DNA from: a gamma proteobacterium HIMB55
GTDB lineage: Bacteria; Pseudomonadota; Gammaproteobacteria; Pseudomonadales; Halieaceae
Length of the DNA: 64,000 bases
Assembly: GCA_000227505.4 (NCBI GenBank)
Contig: AGIF02000001.1
Location: forward strand, 1,198,035 to 1,262,034
Direction: 5' to 3'
Position numbers and translations under genes: made by a program. Positions 33,730 through 42,677 of this stretch are shown here, in pieces (position 1 is the stretch's first letter; each line of letters opens with the position of its first letter). The notes below the pieces were generated by a model. It saw only the letters and a program-made list of their open reading frames with translations, was not told the DNA's origin and searched no databases.

Positions 33730-35359
33730 AAAGCGCCTCCTGAAACGGCGCTGTACCCAGACGTTTTACAGCAGCAACAAAGGTTTCGTCCTTGCTTTGT
33801 CGCAGAGCGAGGTAAGCATCAATCAAACGATCGAGCGCAGGCATCAGCTCATCGACGCTAAAGCCTCGACCCATTTTTTCGCCAATAGCTGCGTCATTCC
33901 CAGCGCTGCCTCCCACCGTGATCTGATAATTTTCAACACCTGCTTTATCAAGACCAAGGATCCCCACATGACCAACGTGATGGTGCCCACACGCATTAAT
34001 ACAGCCGGAGATCTTAATTTGCATATGCCCTATTTCGGCTTCCCGGGCTGCGTAACGAAGTGCAATATCCTGCGCAATCGGAATTGAACGTGCCGTTGCT
34101 AAGGCACAGTAATCCATACCTGGGCAGGCGATAATGTCAGAGATAAGTCCTATGTTCGCCGTAGCGAGGTCGATCGCTTTGAGCGTTCTATAAATTCCTG
34201 GCAGATCAGCCTGCGGGACGTGAGGCATGACAATATTCTGCTCGTGACTTATGCGTAGCTCGTCGTGCGCGAATCTCTCAGCGAGGTCCGCAATCGCACG
34301 CATCTGCTCTGAGGTTGCGTCTCCCGGCGTATCACCATGACCCTTGAGGCTGATGGTCACACTGGCGTAGCTCGGGTGCTTGTGTGCCGACACGTTTCGC
34401 TCTACCCAGTCACGAAATCCGCTGTCGGTATCTAATGCGTCGAAGTATGCGTCCTGCGATTTTTCGACGTAATGAGGGGCTTCAAACCCCTTCTGGATAT
34501 CACCCAGCACCGCAAGATCTTGACCATTGAAGACCTTGCGTAATCGCTGAAATGCCTCGTCAACTTTCGCACGGAACACATCGATACCCATGGCGCCAAC
34601 TGTAATTTTGATTCGCGCCTTATATTTGTTGTCACGACGACCAGCGAGGTTATACACCGACAAAACAGCTTCGAGATACGGAAGAAGGTCCTCCGCAGGC
34701 AGACGGTTCACAAGTTCCTGCCCAATAACCGGTGTTCGACCTAATCCGCCTCCAACGAACACTTTAAAGGCGATGCGTCCCTCGTGCTCAACGAGCTGAA
34801 GTCCGATATCGTGTGCCCGAATGACTGCCCGATCCTCCGCTGCCCCTGTGATAGCGATCTTGAACTTTCGTGGAAGGAACTGAAACTCGGGGTGGTCAGT
34901 GGACCATTGCCGGATCAACTCCGCATAAGGTCTTGGGTCAGCAACCTCATCAATAGCCGCGCCTGCAAACTGATCGGTTGTTACATTCCGGATGGTGTTT
35001 CCACTCGTTTGGATCGCGTGCATATCCACATCAGCAAGCGCATCTAAAATATCGGGCGTGTCGATCAAACGCGGCCAGTTGAACTGAATGTTCTGGCGTG
35101 TCGTGAAATGTCCGTAGCCCTTATCCCACTTGTCAGCAATGAAGGCTAGCTGACGCATTTGACGGCTAGAGAGCGTGCCATAGGGAATAGCTATGCGAAG
35201 CATATAGGCGTGCAATTGGAGATAGACGCCATTCATCAGTCTCAACGGCTTGAACTCATCCTCGGTTAGCGCCCCTTCAAGGCGACGTTTCACCTGATCG
35301 CGATATTGGTCTACTCGCTCGCGAACAAACGCGCGGTCAAATTCTTGATAGCTATACAT
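33707..35359 (-). CDS. cysI: Sulfite reductase hemoprotein subunit
   Basis: This 550-residue siroheme and [4Fe-4S] enzyme reduces sulfite to sulfide with six electrons. The N-terminal half has RLMNGVYLQLHAYMLRIAIP and a GYGHFTTRQNIQFNW motif; the cluster/siroheme cysteines are in IACPGMDYCALATARS and ISGCINACGHHHVGH (CX5C and CX3C). No flavoprotein CysJ lies nearby, so the electron donor is probably ferredoxin or another protein. Its ATG overlaps the DUF2849 stop (TAATG) and its end overlaps cysH by 23 bases. Confidence 0.94.
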   Translation of the reverse strand: MYSYQEFDRAFVRERVDQYRDQVKRRLEGALTEDEFKPLRLMNGVYLQLHAYMLRIAIPYGTLSSRQMRQLAFIADKWDKGYGHFTTRQNIQFNWPRLIDTPDILDALADVDMHAIQTSGNTIRNVTTDQFAGAAIDEVADPRPYAELIRQWSTDHPEFQFLPRKFKIAITGAAEDRAVIRAHDIGLQLVEHEGRIAFKVFVGGGLGRTPVIGQELVNRLPAEDLLPYLEAVLSVYNLAGRRDNKYKARIKITVGAMGIDVFRAKVDEAFQRLRKVFNGQDLAVLGDIQKGFEAPHYVEKSQDAYFDALDTDSGFRDWVERNVSAHKHPSYASVTISLKGHGDTPGDATSEQMRAIADLAERFAHDELRISHEQNIVMPHVPQADLPGIYRTLKAIDLATANIGLISDIIACPGMDYCALATARSIPIAQDIALRYAAREAEIGHMQIKISGCINACGHHHVGHVGILGLDKAGVENYQITVGGSAGNDAAIGEKMGRGFSVDELMPALDRLIDAYLALRQSKDETFVAAVKRLGTAPFQEALYVVDQAA

Positions 35360-35670
35360 TAGGCAGCAACCTCAGCACCCTGAACAGTCTGCTTGCCATG
35401 AAAATAGTTGCTGGGACCTTTGTGTCGAAAGCCTTCGCGATAATGTCTCGGCGCAGTAAGCGCACCTTCTGTAACTTCCGCGAGATACGCACCTACAACA
35501 TCCGCCTCGTTAAAGGCTGCAGCTAACTCAGACTCGGCCTCCTCAAGAATCGCAAACACCTTTGCCGCACTTAGCTCTGCTGACCATCGATGTGAGGCGT
35601 CGAGATAAACAACCTCGCCCGACAATAGATCGTTCGCCGTGATCACAACGGGCGCTTTAATACGTGCCAT
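35359..35670 (-). CDS. DUF2849 family protein of the cys operon
   Basis: This 103-residue protein matches DUF2849, found between cysG and cysI in several proteobacteria. It begins KAPVVITANDLLSGEVVYL and has a helical middle (SAAKVFAILEEAESELAAAF), with HYREGFRHKGPSNYFHG toward the end. AGGAGG precedes the ATG. It overlaps cysG by 14 bases and cysI by one, so it is translated with them. No activity is known. Confidence 0.9.
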   Translation of the reverse strand: MARIKAPVVITANDLLSGEVVYLDASHRWSAELSAAKVFAILEEAESELAAAFNEADVVGAYLAEVTEGALTAPRHYREGFRHKGPSNYFHGKQTVQGAEVAA

Positions 35671-37060
35671 GAGAAACCTCCTGTAACGCGGGTGTCTTTA
35701 CAGTATTTGCAACCCGCTCGTTTCCGATACCCACAAAAATGATGAGAGGACCATTCCAATTATCGTCATCTAGACGTTGGGCAAACTCTGAAAGGGTCGA
35801 TGTGAATCTGCGCTCTTCCGGTCGAGAAATATTCTCAACGCAGGTGATGACTAGATCGGTATCAGCGCCAGCCATCAACAAGCGCCCCTGAAGAAAGGTC
35901 GCTGATTTACGCCCCATGTATATGGCAAGTGCTTGACCCGACCTTACTAACTGCCGCCAATCATGCTCTGCATAACCTTTGGCATCGTGTGCCGTCATAA
36001 AGGTAATACTGGAGTTTCGATCGCGACGCGTTAGCGACTGCTTAAGACTGGCTGCACCTGCGGCAGCTGACGTAATACCGGGAACAACCGTGCTGTCAAT
36101 GCCGGCTTCAGCGAGGGCTGCGAGCTCCTCGTCCAAGCGTCCAAAGACCGAGGGATCTCCGCCTTTCAGGCGAACAACTTTCCAACCGGCGAGGGCCTCT
36201 CGGACTAAGTACTCGTTGATCTTGTCTTGCGTTACTTGCGCGCCAAAGCCCTTCTTTCCAACGTCGATAAACTTAGCTTCACGCCGTGCGAGTTCAAGCA
36301 CGCCTTTACCGACAAGGCGGTCATAAATGATGACCTCAGCCTCATGAATATGCCGACGCGCCTTCAGGGTAAGCAGCTCAGGGTCGCCTGGACCCGCACC
36401 AACGAATGCCACAGAGCCTGCCTCTGGTTCTGCCTCTAGGTGTTGCGAGAGTAATGCTTCGAGACTCGCTTTGATGACTTCATCGCTGCCAGCTGCTTGT
36501 ATTCGCTCAGGCTTGAAAAACGCTTTCCAAAAATTGCGACGTGGTAATCCCTCCGGTAGCGCTCTGACCTTTGAGCGAAATGCGTTGGCCAGCCGCGCGA
36601 AGCGACCTAGTTCCGCAGGCAACATTGCCTCGACGTCTGCTTTAATTTGACGTGCTAGCACGGGCGCAGACCCTTCTGTACCAATAGCAACGACAACAGG
36701 ATCGCGATCGACAATCGCGGGCGTAATAAAGTCACATGCGTCTGTTCGGTCGAGGACATTCACGATAGCACCGGCTGAGCGTGCCATGTCGGCAAGCGCG
36801 TCATTAATCGAGTCATCGGCATGGGCGGCGTAAAAGAGTGTTGCTTCCTCGAAGTCCTGTGCACTGGGCAAGCCCGAGCGCAAATCGATCAGACCCTGCG
36901 CCGCCCAACCTTGCGCTTCCACACTTGGTGTATCGGCAAAGACCATCACGTTAGCAGCGGTCTTAAGAACACCGCGGCACTTGGCATCAGCCATTTGCCC
37001 GTGCCCTACCACCACAATCTTGCGGTCTTTTGTTGCCACGAATATTGGAAGGAAATCCAT
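35657..37060 (-). CDS. cysG: Siroheme synthase (CysG-type)
   Basis: CysG makes siroheme from uroporphyrinogen III for sulfite reductase: two methylations, an NAD-dependent dehydrogenation and iron insertion. This 467-residue fusion has an N-terminal Rossmann domain (IVVVGHGQMADAKCRG; the usual GGG is altered to GHG) and a C-terminal methyltransferase domain beginning VAFVGAGPGDPELLTLKA, with VVRLKGGDPSVFGR and VVPGITSAAAGAASL. It is the first gene of the cys operon, opposite to the Lrp-type regulator. Confidence 0.95.
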   Translation of the reverse strand: MDFLPIFVATKDRKIVVVGHGQMADAKCRGVLKTAANVMVFADTPSVEAQGWAAQGLIDLRSGLPSAQDFEEATLFYAAHADDSINDALADMARSAGAIVNVLDRTDACDFITPAIVDRDPVVVAIGTEGSAPVLARQIKADVEAMLPAELGRFARLANAFRSKVRALPEGLPRRNFWKAFFKPERIQAAGSDEVIKASLEALLSQHLEAEPEAGSVAFVGAGPGDPELLTLKARRHIHEAEVIIYDRLVGKGVLELARREAKFIDVGKKGFGAQVTQDKINEYLVREALAGWKVVRLKGGDPSVFGRLDEELAALAEAGIDSTVVPGITSAAAGAASLKQSLTRRDRNSSITFMTAHDAKGYAEHDWRQLVRSGQALAIYMGRKSATFLQGRLLMAGADTDLVITCVENISRPEERRFTSTLSEFAQRLDDDNWNGPLIIFVGIGNERVANTVKTPALQEVSHGTY

Positions 37061-37135
37061 ACTCTCGCCATCCTAAATTTGAGGCGCGATATTAGGACTA
37101 AATTCTGCTGGAATGTCCTTATAACCAAAAAATAA

Positions 37136-37146
37136 GGAAATTTTCC
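37136..37146. promoter_or_regulatory. Inverted repeat in the cysG / Lrp-type regulator gap
   Basis: GGAAA-T-TTTCC is a perfect 5-bp inverted repeat in the 145-bp divergent region. AT-rich dyads here could be sites for the divergent Lrp/AsnC-type protein. This is a guess from position. Confidence 0.35.
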
Positions 37147-37205
37147 CGTCTGAGATTGTATTATTAGTAAATATTCCTGATAAAGGTGATTTTGAGGAAC
37201 AACCA

Positions 37206-37658
37206 ATGATGGATACCACAGACAAAGCCATTCTTAAGCTTCTTCAGACCGATTCGAGTCTGTCATTGGACGATATCGCGATCCGCGTCGGCGCCTCGAA
37301 AACGCCGATATGGAACAGAATAAAGCGCCTCAAAGAATCGGGTGTGATTAAGCGCGAAGTCGCCATTATCGACGCTGAATCTGTGGGCCTCGACACCTGC
37401 TTTTTTGTATTGGTAAAAACAAGTGAGCATGACGCCGTTTGGCAATCAACATTCCTCGAGGCCTTGCGAGCAAGAAAAGAAGTTGTTGAAGCTCATCGCC
37501 TTGCGGGAGAGGTCGACTACCTATTAAAGGTACGAGTTGCCAATGCGAGAGCCTACGATCAGTTCTATCAAGGACTCATCGCGGACGTAAAAGTGTTTAA
37601 CGTCACCGCCTTGCTATCGATGGAAGAGTTAAAGTTCACGACCGCGCTACCGCTGTGA
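37206..37658 (+). CDS. Lrp/AsnC family transcriptional regulator
   Basis: This 150-residue DNA-binding protein starts MMDTTDKAILKLLQTDSSLS, with helix-turn-helix DDIAIRVGASKTPIWNRIKRL and the C-terminal RAM ligand domain (EAHRLAGEVDYLLKVRV). Regulators of this type sense an amino acid or related small molecule. It is divergent from the cysG operon with 145 bp between starts, so it may control sulfur assimilation as well as itself. GAGGAACAACC precedes the ATG. Confidence 0.92.
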   Translation: MMDTTDKAILKLLQTDSSLSLDDIAIRVGASKTPIWNRIKRLKESGVIKREVAIIDAESVGLDTCFFVLVKTSEHDAVWQSTFLEALRARKEVVEAHRLAGEVDYLLKVRVANARAYDQFYQGLIADVKVFNVTALLSMEELKFTTALPL

Positions 37659-37811
37659 CATCAAACATGTGCTGTGCGCGATGTGATCACCTTAACCAAG
37701 GCACTGCTCAAAAAAATCTGACTACCGTGTGACACTTGTGTAGGTGGAGGTTGACGCCCTTGCGGGGACTGATTTGGCTTCCGAGCTTAATGCCCACTTA
37801 CTGCCAAGCTT

Positions 37812-38084
37812 CTAAGCGTCGTGGGAACTGTCACTCTCCGAACCTATGCCCTCGCTTTCAAGCACCACTGGTATCCCACCAAGCGTGAACCCACAAGTCT
37901 GACACACAGCTATGTCCTTAAGACCCCTGCGAGTCATCTCAGGCAAGCCTTGCGTATCACAATTTGGGCACACGACCTCAGACTCGAGCCGTGACGAAAA
38001 AATTCCGACAGCGATCCAAAGGGCTAAACCCGCAAAAATCAAAATGATGAAGAGATCGGTTGAAAGGTAAAACACGGCGCTCAC
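37812..38084 (-). CDS. Single-span membrane protein with two CxxC motifs
   Basis: This protein of about 90 residues has one membrane helix (FIILIFAGLALWIAVGIF) followed by a small domain with VVCPNCDTQ and VCQTCGFTLGG, a possible zinc ribbon. Start is uncertain: GTG at 38084 is preferred because it begins just before the helix; the frame is open to 38132. It follows a micro-protein gene by 135 bp. No function assigned. Confidence 0.55.
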   Translation of the reverse strand: MSAVFYLSTDLFIILIFAGLALWIAVGIFSSRLESEVVCPNCDTQGLPEMTRRGLKDIAVCQTCGFTLGGIPVVLESEGIGSESDSSHDA

Positions 38085-38219
38085 ACGATTACTCGGTATC
38101 GTGGCAGTTTGCCTCAAATACGCCCTTAGCACACGCTCAGAAGGTTTTGGGAGCGAGTGAAGTCGCTCAGTACGCCGGCTTGAGAAACTTCCGGAGCCAG
38201 AGATGGCTTATAAGAGCGA

Positions 38220-38318
38220 TCACTGCCGCCCTTTGAATTCCCCCGCCCATACACAAAGCCAAGCAAGAAACGCAGCAAGTGACATACCGCCGAAAAATAG
38301 CAATGTACCTACATCCAT
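38220..38318 (-). CDS. 32-residue single-span membrane micro-protein
   Basis: The frame begins MDVGTLLFFGGMSLAAFLAW and ends WAGEFKGRQ. It has one hydrophobic helix with a Trp/Cys end and a short basic tail. CTGAGGGCTGAGCC upstream offers a good ribosome site (GAGGG). Such proteins often stabilise membrane complexes. It is followed by the CxxC protein gene on the same strand. No family recognised. Confidence 0.5.
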   Translation of the reverse strand: MDVGTLLFFGGMSLAAFLAWLCVWAGEFKGRQ

Positions 38319-38407
38319 GGCTCAGCCCTCAGATGTAAAACCATGCTTTACAGATTAGGGCTCAGAAAAACATAGACAAGTTACAAAGCTAATATCTGTG
38401 AACTCGC

Positions 38408-38803
38408 TCAACTTTGGGGGGGCAAACTCTGAAATAAGCCGCAGGCGCCAATGAAAGCCAGAACAGTACCAGAACTGTTGACCAAAATAGCCGACAGCCA
38501 GGTCCAGACTGACTGATAGAGCTGTAAGTCATTGAAATTCAATACGTGTTTTAGAACACCGTTATACCCCATCAGCACGACTGCAATCGCCATTAAAAAT
38601 CGATAAATGACTTTTTGCTCCAACATGGCAGTGGCAACGAATAGCAAATAGGTTGTCATTCCAACGACCCCAAACACCGCATCTGTGGGCGCCCATGCGG
38701 CATCGCCATCTCGCAGGGCCACCAGACTCGCGACGTTATAAAGCAAACCCGCTACGCAGTAGGCCATCTGTAAAAAAACTAGTCGATTTAGCGTTAATGA
38801 CAT
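38408..38803 (-). CDS. Small membrane protein of unknown function
   Basis: The 131-residue product from the ATG at 38803 has about four hydrophobic segments (FLQMAYCVAGLLYNVASLVA, VVGMTTYLLFVATAML, FLMAIAVVLMGYNGVL and the terminal ILVNSSGTVLAFIGACGLF). The frame is open to 38869, but the longer version adds a charged non-helical tail. It lies about 80 bp downstream of the SrkA-type kinase gene and may be its partner. No family named. Confidence 0.6.
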   Translation of the reverse strand: MSLTLNRLVFLQMAYCVAGLLYNVASLVALRDGDAAWAPTDAVFGVVGMTTYLLFVATAMLEQKVIYRFLMAIAVVLMGYNGVLKHVLNFNDLQLYQSVWTWLSAILVNSSGTVLAFIGACGLFQSLPPQS

Positions 38804-38884
38804 CTTAAGCACCCCCGAATACTGCAAGCGTTTCCACTCGTTTTTTGTGGCGAGATCAAACGTTACCAAGGTGATGCAGCAGAC

Positions 38885-39859
38885 TCAAAGCAGGCGTAGA
38901 GGTGCTTCATTCATCGCCGCCAATTGCTCACGCAACTCTAGAATGTGATCTGACCAAAAACGCCCTTGACCGAACCACGGGAAAGCCTTGGGGAATGCGG
39001 GATCGCTCCAACGTTCTGCCAGCCACTTAGCGTGATGCATGATCCTCAGCGTGCGCAGGGCTTCAATCCAATTTAGCTGACGCGGATCGAAATCATGAAA
39101 CTCCTCATACCCCTCAACAAACTCGCTAAGCTGGCGCTCTTGGTGGTGACGCTCACCACTCAAAAACATCCACACATCCTGAATGGCAGGCCCCATGACA
39201 CAATCGTCAAGGTCTACAAAGTGGGCCGTGTCATCGCGCCACAGTATATTCCCTGAGTGGCAATCGCCGTGGATACGCTGCATATCCTCTAGGCCCATAC
39301 CTGCAAGGATTTCAGTCGCCACCGCATCGCAATCGGCGGCTAGAGTGCGATAGGCAGTTCCCAGCTCGATCGGCACGAACTCGTCTTGAACGAATAGGCG
39401 CGATTCTGTCGCCATGCGCTGAGCACTGATATCGCGGCGGTGTTTGAAATCGCTAGTTGAGCCGATGCGATGTATACGCCCCAGTGTTTGTCCCAAGCGA
39501 TAAATATGATCGAGGTTATCCAATTCGGGCGGATGCCCTCCCCGTCGCTCGAAAACACTAAAGCGCTGACCATGGGCGTGATGCAGTGTTGCCCCATTGA
39601 TTTCTAGGGGCGCTACAACAGAGATTTCGTGCTCAACCAATTCCGCTGAGAACGCATGCTCCTCAAGGATCTGTTCGTCGCTCCAACGCCCTTCCCGGTA
39701 GAACTTAGCAATAACGGGGGTGCCACCCTCAATGCCGACCTGATACACCCTGTTCTCGTAACTATTGAGTGCCAGCAAGCGTAGGTCGCTAACCAAGCCG
39801 GTGCTTTCGATACAGTCCACGACGCGGTCGGGCGTAAGTGAGTCATAGGGATGCGACAT
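38885..39859 (-). CDS. SrkA/YihE-type stress response kinase
   Basis: This 324-residue kinase-fold protein resembles E. coli YihE (SrkA), which phosphorylates proteins at Ser/Thr and counters stress-induced death. It has VIAKFYREGRWSDEQI with the nucleotide Lys, HGDCHSGNILW as catalytic loop and HFVDLDDCVMGPAIQDVW as the metal loop. The length matches the family. It is upstream of a small membrane protein on the same strand. Confidence 0.9.
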   Translation of the reverse strand: MSHPYDSLTPDRVVDCIESTGLVSDLRLLALNSYENRVYQVGIEGGTPVIAKFYREGRWSDEQILEEHAFSAELVEHEISVVAPLEINGATLHHAHGQRFSVFERRGGHPPELDNLDHIYRLGQTLGRIHRIGSTSDFKHRRDISAQRMATESRLFVQDEFVPIELGTAYRTLAADCDAVATEILAGMGLEDMQRIHGDCHSGNILWRDDTAHFVDLDDCVMGPAIQDVWMFLSGERHHQERQLSEFVEGYEEFHDFDPRQLNWIEALRTLRIMHHAKWLAERWSDPAFPKAFPWFGQGRFWSDHILELREQLAAMNEAPLRLL

Positions 39860-40072
39860 CGGCGGCGTTGAACCTTTTTTATCGTAGTTGGGAGTCTACC
39901 AGTTGCAACTTCCAACCTGTCCCATTCTGTCTCCAGATTTTATATAAGAATTTTCGGCGCAGGGTTTTCCAAAACAAGGCATCATTAAATGGCAAGATGA
40001 TTTTCAAAGGATCGACTTGATCGCGAGACGTGTGCTGCGACTGATGGCCGAATCAATAGAAGGACCTAGTGG

Positions 40073-40771
40073 ATGTTATTGGATCACGTTGTATTATTCG
40101 TGGACGACCTCGACGACGCAGTGAGTATATTTTCGTCGTATGGCTTCACCGTGACGCCCGGTGGAATCAATGGACCTACGCACAACGCACTGATTGCGTT
40201 TGAAAATGAGACCTATATCGAGCTGATCGCACTCCAAAAACGAACAATGCGACGGCTCTTCAAGTTGATGCGTCGCTCAGGTCTGCTGCGCCTCCGCAGT
40301 TTGGTGAAAACAGACCTAAACAATCGTCTCTTTGGTTGGTTTAGTAAACCGCAAGGTTTCCAGGATATTTGTTTTCGAGCCACATCGCTTGAGGAGGTTT
40401 CGAAAGAGTGCCAAGCGAGCGGCGTACTCCTCACACCCATCATCCCCTTCAATCGGCATCGCCCTGATGGTATTACGGTATCTTGGTACCTGGCCGGTAC
40501 TATTAGTGACGCGGAGCCGTTCTTTATTGAGGACAAAACACCGATTCTTCTTCGCATCCCTGATGGGGCGGCCCGCATCCATGATAATGGCGCGCTAGGT
40601 ATCACTGAGATAGAGACCAAGGTTCCGCTTAGCTTTTCGGTCGCCAATGCGTCAATAAGCGACAACTCGAGCGTTCGCGGCAAATTTGGCATCTCCATCA
40701 AAACCGCTTCATCTGCGCGAGACCTAGATTTACCGAGCAGCTATTCTGCCAATATACGATTAATCAATTGA
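40073..40771 (+). CDS. Glyoxalase-fold (VOC, Glyoxalase_3-like) protein
   Basis: This 232-residue protein begins LLDHVVLFVDDLDDAVSIFS, the first VOC half with a His, then GVTFTPGG-like TVTPGGINGPTHNALIAF and a Glu in ENETYIELIAL. Metal-binding His and Glu positions fit the Glyoxalase_3 subgroup. The reaction is unknown. AGGACCTAGTGG precedes the ATG. It is followed 83 bp on by a DUF938 methyltransferase gene. Confidence 0.78.
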   Translation: MLLDHVVLFVDDLDDAVSIFSSYGFTVTPGGINGPTHNALIAFENETYIELIALQKRTMRRLFKLMRRSGLLRLRSLVKTDLNNRLFGWFSKPQGFQDICFRATSLEEVSKECQASGVLLTPIIPFNRHRPDGITVSWYLAGTISDAEPFFIEDKTPILLRIPDGAARIHDNGALGITEIETKVPLSFSVANASISDNSSVRGKFGISIKTASSARDLDLPSSYSANIRLIN

Positions 40772-40854
40772 ATCACTGTTATCCAAATGTCGGCATGGAT
40801 AATCTCACCAGCTTTTCGTCAGAAACCGAAGCAGACAATCACTGAGGTCCAAAT

Positions 40855-41451
40855 ATGCAAGGCTATTCACCGGCTGCAGACAATAATAAATCGGCGATTC
40901 TTTCAGTTCTGACAAACTATCTATCTGATGGTGATCATATATTTGAGATTGGCAGTGGCTCAGGTCAACACGCCATCTACATGGCCGCAGCCCTGCCACC
41001 GATTCAATGGCAACCCAGTGACCGAGCAATCACCCTAACCGCACTTAGCGCGAATATCCGTGAGTACGGGACGCCGAATGTGCAACAGCCCATTGAACTC
41101 GATCTCGCAAAACCGCCACTAGCACTACTCAAGGGCGTGCAATGTGTTTACGCCGCGAACGTGATGCATATCGTGAGCGAGCCGCTCGGAGCCAACCTCA
41201 TAGAATTAGCAGCGCAGAGCCTTTTAAACGACGGTTATCTCGTGCTCTATGGGCCTTATCGGTACGGAGGGAAATTCACCACGGAGTCCAATAAAAACTT
41301 TGATGGATGGCTGAAAGACCGAGACTCAGCCAGTGGCGTCAGAGATTTCGAGTGGGTTGAAAGGCTCGCTAGTGAATGTGGTCTTACCCTCATCGAAGAC
41401 CACGCCATGCCGGCCAATAATCAGTGCCTCGTCTTTAAGAAAGGCCTGTGA
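40855..41451 (+). CDS. DUF938 SAM-dependent methyltransferase-like protein
   Basis: This 198-residue protein is a DUF938 member. It starts MQGYSPAADNNKSAIL, and the SAM-binding loop is IFEIGSGSGQHAIYMA; LVLYGPYRYGG and SGVRDFEWVERLA follow as in the family. TGAGGTCCAAAT precedes the ATG. It lies on the strand facing the enoyl-CoA hydratase. Acceptor unknown. Confidence 0.88.
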   Translation: MQGYSPAADNNKSAILSVLTNYLSDGDHIFEIGSGSGQHAIYMAAALPPIQWQPSDRAITLTALSANIREYGTPNVQQPIELDLAKPPLALLKGVQCVYAANVMHIVSEPLGANLIELAAQSLLNDGYLVLYGPYRYGGKFTTESNKNFDGWLKDRDSASGVRDFEWVERLASECGLTLIEDHAMPANNQCLVFKKGL

Positions 41452-41476
41452 GTCGCTGCGGTAAATGAGGCGCTCG

Positions 41477-42274
41477 CTACTTATTCTTATAGACAGGCTT
41501 ACGCTTCTCAATGAAAGCACGCATGCCCTCTTTAAAGTCCTCAGTGCCAGAGCACATGATCTGGTTTCGGTTCTCAATGGCCATCGCAGCCTCAAGGCTC
41601 GCGGCGTCGATCGCCATATTCAGACCCTCTTTCGTCATCCGAAGGCCGATTGGCGACGCAGCTAATAGGTCATCAACGTAGCCCTGGGCTGTGCTCTCGA
41701 GCCGATCGTCCGGTACCACCTCACTCACCAGACCCGTAGCCAACGCACGCTGTGCGTTCACAAAGCGTCCGGTCATCATCATTTCAGCTGCCACACTGAC
41801 ACCCACAAGGCGTGGCAGGAAGTAGCTCACACCCATATCGCAGGAAGATAAACCCAACCTGATAAAAGCTGAATTCATTTTCAGACTCTCGCCCGCAATC
41901 TTGATGTCAGTTGCGAGTGCAAAAGCAAAACCGCCACCGCTCGCCGCGCCCTGAAGACAAGAGATAATCGGTTGAGGGCAACGGCGCATGCGAACGTAGA
42001 CGTCAGCAAGATGTCCTTGGAAGCCGAAACCGCCACCAAATGGCGCGTCTTTAAGGCCCTCATGATCTTTAATATCAAGCCCTGCACAAAATGCGCGGCC
42101 AGCGCCGCGCATAACGACGACGCGGCACTCTCGATCTTGAAATAGGTTCCCAAAGTAGTCTCTGAGCTCAGTCGCCATTTTTGTGTTGATGGCGTTAAGA
42201 CTGTCGGGGCGATTGAGTGTTAACCAGTGCGCGGCACCGCGTACATCCACAGTGATCGTTTCATAGTCGTACAT
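41477..42274 (-). CDS. Enoyl-CoA hydratase/isomerase family protein
   Basis: This 265-residue crotonase-fold protein has AGRAFCAGLDIKDHEG, the oxyanion loop QGAASGGGFAFALATDI and the helix RLGLSSCDMGVSYFLPRLVG. The usual catalytic Glu sites are partly replaced (Asp in CDMG), so it may be an isomerase or another crotonase reaction. The ATG at 42274 has GGGGAG seven bases upstream, better than the frame start at 42289. Single gene. Confidence 0.88.
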   Translation of the reverse strand: MYDYETITVDVRGAAHWLTLNRPDSLNAINTKMATELRDYFGNLFQDRECRVVVMRGAGRAFCAGLDIKDHEGLKDAPFGGGFGFQGHLADVYVRMRRCPQPIISCLQGAASGGGFAFALATDIKIAGESLKMNSAFIRLGLSSCDMGVSYFLPRLVGVSVAAEMMMTGRFVNAQRALATGLVSEVVPDDRLESTAQGYVDDLLAASPIGLRMTKEGLNMAIDAASLEAAMAIENRNQIMCSGTEDFKEGMRAFIEKRKPVYKNK

Positions 42275-42477
42275 ACTGACGCTCCCCAAAACTGATAATT
42301 TTTCATAGTGTGATTCTTGTCGTTTGCGATATCAATCGACTCCCGGGCCAAATTTTCCGCTAGGGCACGAAGTGCTATGAGGTTCGCATCACAGCACTGA
42401 AAAAGGCCACTAGAAGGAATTCCAGTTTCTGATAGGGTTTCTCGTATACATAACGGAAATTTAGGAGTGAAGCGGTA

Positions 42478-42633
42478 ATGCAATTAAGCAGCGAACAACC
42501 TAGCGAGGAGCGCCGAAAAGGCGAACGCCGCCAAGGCGAGCGGCGACAAGGTGATAGGCGCGAAACACCTCGGGACACACCAGATCGTCGAAAGGAAGAA
42601 CGACGTAAAGGAGACCGGCGGGCCGGAGAATAA
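42478..42633 (+). CDS. 51-residue Arg/Glu-repeat micro-protein
   Basis: The frame from the ATG at 42478 gives 51 residues, MQLSSEQPSEERRKGERR then repeats of (E/D)RR(Q/K)G units, a break PRDTPDRR, and a second set EERRKGDRR. More than half the residues are charged. AGGAG lies ten bases before the ATG. The DNA itself is a degenerate tandem of about 15 bases. It could be a nucleic-acid or polyanion-binding tail-like protein, but no homology is known to me. It precedes the exported protein gene by 44 bp. Confidence 0.6.
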   Translation: MQLSSEQPSEERRKGERRQGERRQGDRRETPRDTPDRRKEERRKGDRRAGE

Positions 42634-42677
42634 GTAATACTTAGCGCGATAAACTTGATTCGCAGACGGGGATTCCC

